Source of the DNA: Micropterix aruncella
Lineage: Eukaryota > Arthropoda > Insecta > Lepidoptera > Micropterigidae
DNA length: 64,000 nt
Reading direction: 5' to 3'
NCBI GenBank assembly: GCA_944548615.1
Contig: OX155972.1
Coordinates: 9,440,904 to 9,504,903 of the forward strand
A program made the position numbers and the translations under genes. Position 1 is the first letter of the stretch, and every line of letters starts with the position of its first letter. Under the pieces are notes generated by a model, which saw only the letters and a program-made list of their open reading frames with translations, ran no database searches and had not been told where the DNA came from. Below, one piece after another: positions 35,001 to 45,190 of the stretch.

Positions 35001-35837
35001 ACTAGTTGTTAATGTTTCTACTAGTTCTTGGAGATGAGGCTTCAAACAGTCTAGCTGCCCTGGAAATTCTTTTTGAAATTCTTCTAAGAGTAGGTTAGTT
35101 AGTGTAGAGGCAGTAGATATATGAGCTTCAATTCCTCTTCTGATGTGTTTACCGTCTAGGATTTGTTTCATTGTTGCTGCTGAATATAATCCACATTCAA
35201 CCCACAATTCAGGTATACCTGAACCTTCAATGAGCTCTCCTATTGTCCGGAGCTGAGCAATTATGATATGTAGCTCACCAGGCTTCAGAAGCCATCCCTC
35301 CTTATATTCATTTACAGCCATTTCCAGCTGTTTTATTGGTTTGTAAAGAGCCATGTCAACTGTGACAACTACCTTTTTCTTAGTGGCTTCTACTTCGGGA
35401 CTTGTATAGTGGACTGAACTATTTAGTTTCTCCAGTTGTTTCATCACAGTAAGCTGCACTGATTGATTAGTTGGTGACTGTGGGATCATAGGTAGCATGG
35501 TAACTCTTGACACAGGCTTCTGCTGATCTATCAAGAGGCTGTTATAGTTGGCTGTATAAAATTTATATTTTTTGATTATTCTTTTTACAAAAGTAATTTT
35601 TTTGAGACAACGGTTAGTTATACAAAGAAAGTTGTAAGGACCTTTTCTATGTATAATTTGTGTAGCTACATTTTTTGTAAAAAACATTTTTTCGTATCTT
35701 CAACGGTTACTGATATAAATAGGAAAACGTGTTTTTGATGGCGTCCATTTTGTTTTTGGCCCGCAGCGCCCAAACGCACCATTTTGAGAGTGCCACCATC
35801 AAAATTATGTGTCTACATGGTCAAACGAAGAGATTAA
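32035..35837 (-). mobile_element. TTAA-flanked DNA transposon with 255-bp inverted repeats
   Basis: TTAA at 32035-32038 and at 35834-35837 brackets 3795 bp. The ends are TCTCTTCGTTTGACCATG at 32039 and its reverse complement ending at 35833. Inverted repeats extend about 255 bp (32039-32294 and 35579-35833) with roughly nine matches in ten. The flanks joined across a single TTAA recreate the sequence found intact at 31148-31230. The interior is filled by the split gene 32542-35687. TTAA targets fit piggyBac, Kolobok or Sola3, but the ends lack the CCC start of piggyBac. Confidence 0.9.
32542..35687 (-). pseudogene. Split transposase/nuclease-like gene of the TTAA transposon
   Basis: Two frames, 35687-33624 (687 codons) and 33588-32542 (348 codons), read as one protein. 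At their junction a tandem duplication of five bases (ATTGG at 33626-33630 and 33631-33635) shifts the frame; otherwise the frames continue into each other. Order of parts: VVVTVDMALYKP, KPGELHIIIAQLRTIGELI and GADEALEHQNRKLKVHGGL (a transposase-like region); AVIVDGIALLHTY, VHIVFDSY, SSTQEEANTKIILHAAYLAQ and VFSPDTDVLILALRRY (acidic residues placed as in XPG/FEN/PIN nucleases); SGADVTGSFAGKGKIKWWK; and a Cys-rich tail CRCSCSKRRCCPPCTCQTNG like CXC/tesmin domains. I know this architecture from uncharacterised metazoan proteins. XPG-like nucleases are reported in Academ transposons, but I cannot confirm the superfamily. The first about 36 codons lie in the inverted repeat, and the usual Cys-rich N-terminus seems deleted, so the copy is defective. 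Confidence 0.8.
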
Positions 35838-35915
35838 GACTACTTCCACACTTGCATACTGAAGGAGCACACGGGAGCCTATATTTGTACATTTGAAAGG
35901 GGACTATAACTGCTA
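35834..35915. repeat. Outer arm, right of the TTAA transposon
   Basis: 'ttaagactacttccacactt' through 'tgtacatttgaaaggggact' is the reverse complement of 31148-31215 with a few changes and one small insertion (near 35880). Together with 32020-32038 it reconstructs one arm of an older inverted-repeat element into which the transposon jumped. Confidence 0.8.
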
Positions 35916-37099
35916 ACCACTATTTTAAAAGTAATAACACATATTTTATTCAACTTTTAACGTAAATTTAACGAATAGCACTTGAAAGAAGACGATTCTA
36001 GGTATGTAATAAGCATAAACATAATACGATAAGAATATACCTTCATGCTTACTTGGACGCTGGCAATTGTCAGTTTAGAATAAGCGCGGAGCGAAACACA
36101 CACTGGGTCCAATTGCGTTTCTTCGGCGGTTTAAAATAAAGTAAAAAAAATGCGTTAAATTTATTACAAAATTCGTAATAAAAATTTTAAGTCTCATTAG
36201 TATTGCGATTCATCTGTAAGATTTTGGTGCTACCGTGTTTAATGCATTTTGTATTAAATTTATTTCATTCTCGCAGAAACGCTATTCCGTATCTCAAAAT
36301 TTGACAGTTGTCCAAATAAAAACCGGCCTGAACGTGACAATTTTAAAACGCGCGTTTTCGGTGCGACTTAGTGACGCTTGTGTTTTTACGTACGAATTTG
36401 CTGTTTTTTCTGTTACTGCTGAATTGTTCCCGTATGTTGGGATATTAAAAGGAGATCAAATGAATAACGACAACGGTACCTACTTAAGTTTATTATAATG
36501 TTCGATTTCGAACAAAATTCGTCTTCCGTCATAACCTGTAAATTATATGTTGTCTTTTAGTACGAGGAGGAGGTTAGAACACCGCCACATCAGAGATCAT
36601 TCGGATCGATAAGAATGCCAAACAAACCTGCTAGCCAGCCGCGCGCGAAAAATGGACTCAGAGCGACGATTTTGACGTTTTGAAAAAACCTGTGTTGCCA
36701 GATTTTTAGTACATTATCATAGACAGAACGAAGTCGCAGCATTTGTTACGTGTGTAAAATCTGACGACAACGCGATAGCTATTATTTTAATGCACGCACT
36801 AATCCTAGTTATTTTTAAAGCGACTTAATTTTAACTCAATAGAAACGCAATTAAACCCACTATCGTTTCTAGTGACAACGCGGGGCACTAAGGGTGCGAC
36901 AGTAAAATGGATCAGTCGATATGGATCGTCAGATGTTAGTGTGTCAACAACTGATGATCGATTTCGACTGCTCCACTCTACCGCTGATCGATGAAATTGA
37001 TCTATGATCTATCGATTGGTGTGGTAGCACCTTAACGACTCGTGCGCGGCAGGCGAACTTTCTCGATGGTAGACGGAGCCGAATGTGCATAGCTTTCGT
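35916..37099. other. No gene seen
   Basis: Open frames at 36235-36498 (+) and 36944-37144 (-) have no recognisable domain. No similarity to other parts of the window was noticed. This is one of the longer stretches that may be unique sequence. Confidence 0.4.
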
Positions 37100-37134
37100 C
37101 CACGGAGCAGCTAACCAGGTTAGCTGCTCCGTGG
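37100..37134. repeat. Perfect 17-bp inverted repeat, 1-base spacer
   Basis: CCACGGAGCAGCTAACC (37100-37116), A, then its exact reverse complement (37118-37134). The flanking 'tttcgtc' recurs on both sides in direct orientation. Confidence 0.92.
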
Positions 37135-37511
37135 TTTCGTCCAATCGCCATCGCTCACATTACTCCCCCGCCCTCATCACCCCGCGCTCCCCTACTGCAG
37201 TAATATTCCTTTAGATGAAACTTTAAAATTCCCCGTCTCGTACACAGCAAATTAATCTCGGCGGTAGGTACATTCCTTCGTCGCTTCTGTTTCTTTCAGA
37301 CTGAGCAAAAGTTGCAGAATTCAATTCGAGTTACGTAGTTTGCATAGAAATGTACCGTAAAAGGCATCGCGCCGGTAGTTTCGCCCGGCTCGGCGTTTAT
37401 AAACAACTGAAAAATAAAACTTTTTCAGCGGTAAGAAAAATAAAAGTTTAGATCGTACCTGGCGACTGGCGACTCCCGATCGCGTTACCGCTTCGCGAAT
37501 ACTACTGACTT

Positions 37512-38130
37512 GGCACTGGTTTTACCATTATCTTTTGTAGGGTAATTGTGGTGTTGGACGTTTAGGTACAATAACAAAACTTACCATTTAGGAGTTGTAT
37601 CAACCTAAATATTTTTTAAAAATTTGAATATTTATATATTCTTTTGATAAACTAGCTGATAGGAAGTCCTACACGTAGTAGAGTTAGATTTAACCCAAAT
37701 TACTACACTCAAGAGTAATAAATCCGGGTCAACAATCTAAACGTATGAATATCTCGAAAAGTAAAAATGCTACCCCTTTAAGAACCATACGCTTTGCGGT
37801 AATGGAAGTTTTTGATACATAAAACTGTTAAAGGATGATAAATAACATATAGACTACGGTCTTGGCACTTTTACCATTATCTTGTGTAGGTTAATTTTGT
37901 TGTTGGACGTGTAGGTACAATAAGAAAACACCATTTAAGAGATGTAATTGACTAAACATTTAAAAAAAATCATTTAAAAAAAAATCTTTTATTCAACCAG
38001 TTGATAGGAAGTCCTACACGAAGTAGTCTGAGAATTAACAAAAAATACTATTCTTGGGAGTAATTAATCCGGATCAACCAAATAAACGTATGAATATCTC
38101 GGAAACTGAGAATGGTATCTCATTCAATAA
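37512..38130 (+). repeat. RepF: about 280-bp unit in two direct copies
   Basis: 37512-37790 and 37862-38130 share 'ttttaccattatcttttgta', 'gttggacgt(t/g)taggtacaat', 'gataggaagtcctacacg' and 'acgtatgaatatctcg' in the same order, spaced about 350 bp. They are more diverged than the 19740 duplication. Non-coding. Confidence 0.85.
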
Positions 38131-38649
38131 TTGCCATATTAGTAATGAATATTGAATACCAGGAGGGCTCTATATATTTTTTGTGACCTAACAGAAACTA
38201 AAGCAAAAACAAATGCAGTGGATACGTAGTACGATTTTCAAAAAAAACTTTTCTTTTGTTTTAGCCATTTTGGCGGCATCACTATACAGCAACTAACAAA
38301 TTTATTAATTAGTTATGTGTAGTGTTAAATACTCTAATAAATAGTATTTAATTAAACAAGTTAGCATTCTTAGTTTTCGAGATATTATGGTATATGCTTG
38401 TGAACCGAATTCATTGTTCCGTAGTGTACTTGAATATGTATATTATGTATATGTACCTAAATTATAAGATACGTATTTCAAAAAGAAGGTTAAACATTCA
38501 GGCGCAAATTTTCTAGGTTTTATAAACAAAATTTAATAAACAAATTTTTCATAATATGAAAAATTTCTCTCCCTCTCTCCGGACCTACCCGGTTGGTTTC
38601 CGATATTGTTCAAAATGTATAGCGGAAATTAAATATTTTATATCAGCGT
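38131..38649. other. No gene seen
   Basis: AT-rich sequence ending at a RepA copy. Confidence 0.4.
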
Positions 38650-39170
38650 ATATGGGAGCTAATGAGTCCTTTTTGAGTTGGCCTCGAAGACCCATTTGTT
38701 CAGGGTCGGTCACACTCACGCGTCAAAACCCATCCGGCGGCCTTCACGTATGAAGTGCAAGCCCGGGTAGTACTCTGGCCTGAGGGCTAGTTTTCCCTAG
38801 GAGTCATTCTTCTGGTGCTCCTGGACGGTCTGCGCACCGTGCGGCGTAAGCCAATCGATTGTGCATTCTGACTAACAGTCGCGGTAGTCTGGAAACAGTA
38901 TTGTTTCTCACAGAGCGGGGATGGTTTTTGACCCTACGGAGACTGCTCTTGAAACGACCATTGGCTACCTGATTCCGGTGAACAGCCGGGCAAAGGATGC
39001 CGCGGTCCGCGATAGATTCGGTTGACACCGTTCACCGCTTCGCAAGGGAGAGGACAGCGCAAGCGACCAACGAACTCGTAACCAGTCGGGAGACTGGAGT
39101 AATCTGGTCGCAGCTGGAAGTAAAGGCGGGGATGTCGGCCCGCTGGTTAACATACCTACCTATCTATCTC
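38650..39170 (-). repeat. RepA, copy lacking its 5' end
   Basis: From 'gagttggcctcgaagaccca' to 'ggaagtaaaggcggggatgt', then lost after 'ctggttaacatacc'. The first about 150 bp of the repeat (its terminal block) are missing, and a mariner remnant follows at once. Confidence 0.85.
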
Positions 39171-39177
39171 TAGTTAG

Positions 39178-39320
39178 TGACCTCGGCAACATGTTCTCAT
39201 ATTCTTCGACAGCCTCTTCTGTTGATGAAAATCATTGACAGGATAATTGTTTCTTAATTTTTGGGAATAAGTAGAAGCACAAGGTGCTAAGTCGGGACTG
39301 TACGGTGGATGGCTCACCTT
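39178..39320 (-). pseudogene. mariner transposase fragment
   Basis: Minus strand: STVQSRLSTLCFYLFPKIKK followed by QL, a stop, then FSSTEEAVEEYENML. This corresponds to the conserved end of the mariner catalytic domain (Pro-Tyr-Ser-Pro-Asp-Leu-Ala-Pro-Cys-Asp-Phe, then 'LFPklkk.L.g..F.s.eeav'). The segment around the third catalytic Asp has decayed to 'LSTLCF', so the residue is lost. Only about 45 codons remain. Confidence 0.75.
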
Positions 39321-39445
39321 CAAAAATTCACCTTGGAATTATCACCTTCAAAAATCATTTGAGAATTCGTAGTTCTCGGTTCGTGCGAGAGCTGGATTTG
39401 TCTTGGTGTAAAATGATGCAGCGTTTATGGTTGAGAAAACAAGAA

Positions 39446-40135
39446 AATATATTAAAAAGAATAAAAAACACGACTTCCCTTACAGAAAGTTATCTATTGT
39501 ATTTATCATCATTTTTTATTACGTTTTTTTAATGAAATATTGTGATGTATGTATTTATCTATTTAGATAATTAGATATTTCCAGAATGAACTTAATCACA
39601 CCTTTCATTTGACATTAAACACGATATATTTATGTTAATTTATTTATAATGTTATTTAGACATTTATGATTATATTTATTTACTTATTTATTTATTTATT
39701 TATTTGTTAATATATCAAAATATGTATGTATATACATATACATACATATAATATGTCAAACTCAAAAATTTATTTATATATTTACATTTTACTTTAGATA
39801 CACACACAATGTATATTATATGCTATAATTTCAAATTTAATTTTAGGCTATAATTTGTTGCCTACTCTTCTTTTCACACCAGCATATTGGTTGACTGGAA
39901 GATATTGCTGTAGTGTAGCAATAAATCCGCCATTGTACCTTATTTTATTGTGCAATAAAGAGATTTTCATTTCATTTCATTTCATTTCATTTCATTATAT
40001 TATTTAGACATTTAGACAACTTCTTACATGATTTTTATGACACTTAGGATGACATAACGATTTTAACAATATCACACAATTCTTAATCGGTTGAAGCGTT
40101 TAGAAGTTATGGTGAAATAAATCAATAGTTTAAAA
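39446..40135 (+). repeat. RepB, interrupted by a LINE 3' end
   Basis: The first half 39446-39666 ('aaatatattaaaaagaataa' to 'gttatttagacattta') and second half 40000-40135 ('ttatttagacatttagacaa' to 'gaagttatggtgaaataaat') make one RepB when joined. The overlapping TTATTTAGACATTTA at the junction is the target-site duplication of the insert. Confidence 0.88.
39667..39999 (+). mobile_element. 5'-truncated LINE with 15-bp target duplication
   Basis: 333 bp flanked by TTATTTAGACATTTA at 39652-39666 and 40000-40014. The 3' part reads 'gactggaagatattgctgta', 'aaatccgccattgtacc', 'tgtgcaataaagagatttt' and closes in (ATTTC)n at 39967-39995. The '...ccgcc(at)ttgta...aataaag' ending is a common moth LINE 3' end. 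No coding sequence is left. Confidence 0.85.
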
Positions 40136-40146
40136 AAAACACTAAA

Positions 40147-40567
40147 AACACGCTTTGCGGCCAACTATACGACGACGCGGCCAACTATACGACACCATTA
40201 CTTGTAGTACTTTCCACGACTTTCGCGGCCAACTATACGACACCATTACTTGGAGTGCTTTCCACGCACCATTACATCTACATTACTTGGTATGCGCACC
40301 ATTACTTCGCACCAACCAAAGTTCATTCCAAGACTTTTCTAACAAGTCCAAACACAGCTATGATACGATGTTCCATCATGAAGTTCCAGTTCATATCTTC
40401 CGACTCCATCATCAGATCAGTTCGACAGTACCATATTATTGTATTGTCATCAGAACTACATACAGCTACCAATTTTCATGACGCTACGATCCTTGGAAGA
40501 TGGTTAAATTAGTTACCTTAGATTCCATTACATAGTTACATACAGGTCGACCTAATAAAAGCGTGTT
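40147..40567 (+). mobile_element. RepE, copy 2
   Basis: Terminal AACACGCTTTG at 40147 and TAAAAGCGTGTT ending at 40567. The left interior differs from copy 1: it carries two or three copies of 'gcggccaactatacgac' (40158-40240) and only one 'ctccatcatcagatcag' unit. The right 250 bp match copy 1 almost exactly, down to 'acctaataaaagcgtgtt'. Confidence 0.82.
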
Positions 40568-40694
40568 AATTAATAAAGAATCGGTAAATATACATGGATG
40601 AACCCTGAACACATTATACTCTTTTTTTGTTGGGCAGTGGTGTTAAAAAAACATTCAATAAATGTTAACTTCATTATAATCATTTTCATTATTT

Positions 40695-41248
40695 ACAAGC
40701 TTTTATTAACCTTGCAATGTTTGTCAGTATGTTTGTTTAGGTCAAATCTTGCAAGCAGAATTAGAACCACTTCCTCTTATCCTATGAAATTGAAATTGTA
40801 CATGTTGGTTCAATTCCGATGACAATGCATTTTTATGGTGAGTATGGTCTGATTCTTCACCCAGGATTGGCTTCGAAGAGGGAACTCCTCCACCGTCAAC
40901 GGTCACGAAATTTTGTGTGCATATTAAATTATGATAGCCGGATCTAAGTTTCACATTTACATGGACGCTACGTTTAGGGTTGGCTTCCGACGATGGGACT
41001 CCTCAACGGACAACAGTACGGACACGAAATTTTGTATACGCATTCAATTATGATAACCCGTTCTAACTTTCACCGCGACAGGACTGCTGCATCCAGGGTT
41101 GGCTTCTAACCAGGGGTCTCTTCAACGGTCAACAGCAAAAACACGTAATTCTGTATATCATTCAGTTACCATAGCCCGTTCTTAGTTCAACTATGATATG
41201 GCTGCTGCACCCAGGGTTGGCTCGGAACAGAGCATTTTAATAAAAGCT
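40695..41248 (-). mobile_element. RepM: MITE-like element with about 118-bp tandem units
   Basis: The ends form an inverted repeat: 'acaagcttttattaa' at 40695 and 'ttaataaaagct' at 41237-41248. Inside are three to four tandem units of about 118 bp, marked by 'gggttggctt' at 40864, 40976, 41095 and 41213. The opposite-strand relative is 53673-54219. Non-coding. It is analogous in design to RepE but has a different internal unit. Confidence 0.8.
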
Positions 41249-41280
41249 GATTTTTAAAAATGGTTTTAATATTAACTTAT

Positions 41281-42001
41281 TATTCATATTCATATTCATA
41301 TTCATTTTATTAGTATACTGGTATACAAGTCAGATACAGATTCAGAACATTCATACATATTAGCAAACAAACATTTTTTTTATCGTAATGAAAAGATACA
41401 ATAAACAAAACGAAACGAAGCAAAAACACAAGAATAATGTTAAAAGAAGAAATACAAGACAAAATGCAGAAATCATTAAATACTTTAGCCACCAATGCAT
41501 GTTAGACTTCACCCGAGTAATATTCCTCCAGTGAGTAAACGCCTTATCTGTAAGGTACCTCTTAAGGCGTCTCTTAAACACGTCAAGAGATTGCGCCTGC
41601 CTAATATGCTCGCTGAGTTTGTTGTAAACAGCTGGGCCGGCGATATAGGCTAGCCTCTCCGACTTGGATAATGCATGACTTACCGAACGTAGCATGCTAC
41701 AGGATCTTGTTGGATAGTGATAATGCACACCATTCACTTCAAAATCGGCTAGATTTCTGCGAACGAACAGCGCTACTTCCACTACTTCCATTTAACTACT
41801 TCCGCTACTTCCATTTAACGCCGTAGTAATAAGAATTGAACCAGCTACGTTATACAGATACGTAGCGTTTGTAGAGGACCGCCGAGTTACCTCATTTAAT
41901 CTGTAAAGCAGACAGGTGAAGTTAGCCTTGCGAATGCGGAGCAATCCAGATTGCATACTGGAATTTTCTCTGAGGAAATGGCTGTAGTTATTAAGCCGCA
42001 C
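41281..42001 (-). pseudogene. LINE RT C-terminal relic with (GAATAT)n tail
   Basis: Minus-strand frames 42001-41792 and 41791-41360 are two pieces of one ORF end. The second contains NGVHYHYPTRS, SERLAYIAGPAVYNKLSEHI and SLDVFKRRLKRYLTD, the standard close of a LINE ORF2. Between the frames a short tandem duplication ('atggaagtag(c/t)ggaagtag' twice) introduces a stop. After the ORF the strand ends in 'gaatatgaatatgaatatga' at 41281-41305, the microsatellite tail of the element. Confidence 0.78.
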
Positions 42002-42292
42002 GCTCCGCTAGGATAAAGTATTCAAGCTGTATTGACGTCCTTGTTCGCGGCTCTTTAACTTAGTCGGATTGAGCGCTTACATTCTCAGTTGGTAATATTT
42101 ACCGAGTGATTTGGGACCTTTACCGTGGAGTGGGGTGGGATTGATCACTTTAAATATTTAAATTGAAATAACATTTGACCTACCTAAAATTATAATGAAA
42201 TTAGTGAATTATAGCTTTTTGAAATAGGGATATATTCGATTTAAAAAAAAATCGGATGTGTCACCTCAAGACCATCTACATACGTTGTTTTT

Positions 42293-42585
42293 TTTCTCAA
42301 GTACCTCACCTTGCTCTCTTTTTATCCTTCCCTGGGCAACCTTAGCATAAGTTATTGACATATATTTGTATAAGTTTATTTTAAATTTTACTTTACTACT
42401 TATGTGTGTATTGTAAGGTGACAATAAGAAATTAATTTATCAAATGGTTGACTGTAAGATATCGTTATAGCGATAAGTCCGCCATTTGTGCATACATTGT
42501 CTTTTTATATGTGTAATATTCATTAGGTAATGTTTTTATAGCCCAATAAAGTTATTCTATTCTATCCTATTCTATTTTCTGTGTA
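42293..42585 (+). mobile_element. LINE 3' end with (ATTCT)n tail
   Basis: 'tacctcaccttgctctcttt' through 'agcgataagtccgccatttg' to 'aataaagttattctattcta'. It is about 85-90% the same as 47970-48262, which still has ORF sequence in front, so this is a 5'-truncated copy of that LINE. Confidence 0.8.
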
Positions 42586-42714
42586 ATGGATTTTTAGTAA
42601 AAATGACAAATTCCATTATGCGGCAGAAATAGTTGAGTTTATAAGAGAATAGAAATTAAGGAGTTTTGTTGGAATTCTAGGATCGTGAAAGTAGCATCGT
42701 TTTATATAAACCAA

Positions 42715-44126
42715 TTAACCCCTCCAATCGCGAAGTAAAAATTCAGCTGTCACTTACGCCGGCGACATTTTCGCGCGTAAATTCGGCGCAAGTAAATGAC
42801 CTTGAGTAAAACGACTATAACTTGTAAACCACTATACGGATCATAAAAAGAATAACTGTAAAATGATCGCATTGAAATTTGAAATATAAAACTTTGTAAG
42901 ATTATCTCGTAAAATAATTAAGATAATAATGAATAAATATTACAAAGTTGGCGAACTGAAAAAAAGTCGCCTATTCAATTAATTTCGATGTTTTTATCAC
43001 AAAATACGTAAAATATGAAAAATTGTAAATACAGTTATGTTCTTTATTAAATACTTTACCAAAACTTATATTTTGTTTTACTTATTTGCATACAAAAACA
43101 TTTAGTTACTCAGCCAAGAAAAAATCGATGTATTCTCGTAAAAAAAAAAAATTATTTTATTTTTGTGATTACTTGAATTTGTTTTTTATATGGAATTCTT
43201 TCACAATAACTTTTCCACTATATCATTCTTCTCAGAAAACACACCAAAACTTTCAGCTTTGTCTGATATTACAGAAAAATCTAAACTTTTTTGAGTTAGC
43301 ATTGTAAACTTGGTAACTTTGACGGAAACTTTGATAATACAAAAATGGTTAAGGATTTTCAAATAATATGTCTTATTATATGCTTATTATATGTCTAGTA
43401 ACTAAATATTATACTCCAGAGAGTCAAATTTCATAGAAAAACAATAAAAAAACCCAATCAAAATGTTGTAACGAGGAGCGGCGGATAAAAAATGTCCGAT
43501 GTCAAATCAGAAATCAAGTTGAATTGAGCAAAATATAGCCAATTTTGTGATTATATACGATGTAAATCAAATAATAGCTGTTTCATAAGCGAATTAAACG
43601 AATATTACGTCATAATTCGCGATTTTTCGTCATAATTCGCGAAAAACAAACGAACATTTTTTGCAACGCTAACGCGTATGTCAAACTATTTTACTCGATA
43701 ATTCGTGAAAAAAAGCAGATGAGCTGTCCCAAATTAGAAATTCTCTTTCGGAAACCTTCCTAGAATGCAAATCACTTACGGTTTTGCAGGAAATAGCACA
43801 AAAATAACACGAAAATCACAAAATCACAGACACTTCGGTCGTTGTACAACGGCCGGACGGCGGCTCGGCGACTCGCGCAGGTGTCGCGCGGCGGCGACGA
43901 AGCGAAACTGATTATTATAAATAATTTATCGGCTAACAGTCATCGATTAGAGTTCGACCGTTCGACTTTTTCGATGTCGCATACTTTATACGCGGATAGG
44001 ATCGCAATTCGAGTAATAAATCGCATTTTACGCAGCGCGGAGCGCCCTAACCAAAATTGATTAGCTCAAGTCTTAGCGTTTGTAAGCGTCAAACCAAAAA
44101 TGGTTAACTCAAATAGGAAGGGTTAA
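42715..44126 (+). mobile_element. piggyBac-type non-autonomous element, second copy
   Basis: TTAA at 42715-42718 and 44123-44126 bracket 1404 bp. The ends are CCCCTCCAATCG and, from the right, CCCTTCCTATTT. Internal blocks match the reverse complement of 22625-24074 over most of the length, the right third ('cggccggacggcggctcggc') being the most diverged. No transposase ORF. It must have been moved by a transposase in trans. Confidence 0.85.
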
Positions 44127-44460
44127 TGAACAATTGAAATCAATATATTTCTTAAACCTAATCTTTTTTTTTATCAAATCTGATAATTACCTTATATATA
44201 ACGTGAGAAAGCGATAAATATATTTGTCTTTTGGTGCTATTGTTGTGTCTGGTCGCGCTATTATCGCTCTGTAAAACAACTGATGAAATCATACACTCGT
44301 TTAAAAAAATAACAATTCAAGGAGACATTTTCTGGCCTGATTCTGCCATTTGTAAAAGAAACGTTTACACAGAAAATATACATTCTTAAATTCTGAAAAC
44401 AAAATGAAATTCATGAATATTGTCTTCGTTTATTTGATTTGATATTACAGAATTTTAACA

Positions 44461-44560
44461 AAAAAAAGGACTAATTTTTTTAGTCCTTTTTGTGCAGCAG
44501 CCATTTTATGATAAAACTCAGAACGGGCTATCATAATTTAATGCGTATACAAGATTTCGT
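44461..44560 (+). repeat. Hairpin and single RepM unit
   Basis: AAAAAGGACTAA / TTAGTCCTTTTT around TTTT at 44464-44491. It is followed by 'gtgcagcagccattttatga...aacgggctatcataattta', one unit of the RepM repeat without its element ends. Confidence 0.65.
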
Positions 44561-44929
44561 ATAATTAAATAAAAAAATAAACATTTCATTTAGGCGCCAG
44601 CTTTCAGGTTATGAGTGATGACATTTAATAACTTATTTAAATTAATATTAAGACAGTTTCTTAACAAATTTTAGAACATAAATTTTTAAAAATAGCTCGA
44701 AAATACACTAGATATATAAAAATACACTAGTTATATAAATAATTTTTAATTGGTATGGAATTTTTTATTTTATCTACTCTTTTTTATTTATATTTTATTA
44801 ATATTTTAAAATGTTAACTATATTTTATTTATTATCTCAATTTTTTTTATATCTAATATTTTATCATATATTATTATATTTCATCGAAATATAATTTATA
44901 TTTTATCTACTTTTTCTAATCGACAGCTC
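44561..44929. other. AT-rich, no gene
   Basis: Nearly all A and T, with no feature supported. Confidence 0.5.
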
Positions 44930-45190
44930 GGTGGATAGATTTTATACCATCAAAATGTTGTTACTTTCCCCGCAGAGGGCAGTATTGTGAACCCACTAAA
45001 AAAATCGAGGTGTAGACGGAAATATCCATTTTGACCGCTCCCTCCCCCCTGAGACGATATGGACTATTTCCAGACTGAAGTCTGGCTCTGAGTCCGTGTG
45101 TCTGTGTGTGTTCCTACACGATAGCGCCTAAACGCTTCGTCATGGCAAGAGTTGAAAAGATTGTGGTTGAAATCGGTCCACTAATGCGCA
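44930..45190 (-). repeat. RepD fragment
   Basis: 'ctcggtggatagattttata', C-rich segment 'ccctcccccctgag', 'gtgtgtctgtgtgtgttcct' and 'caagagttgaaaagattgtg' parallel 16360-16560 and the reverse of 59990-60125. Confidence 0.65.
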
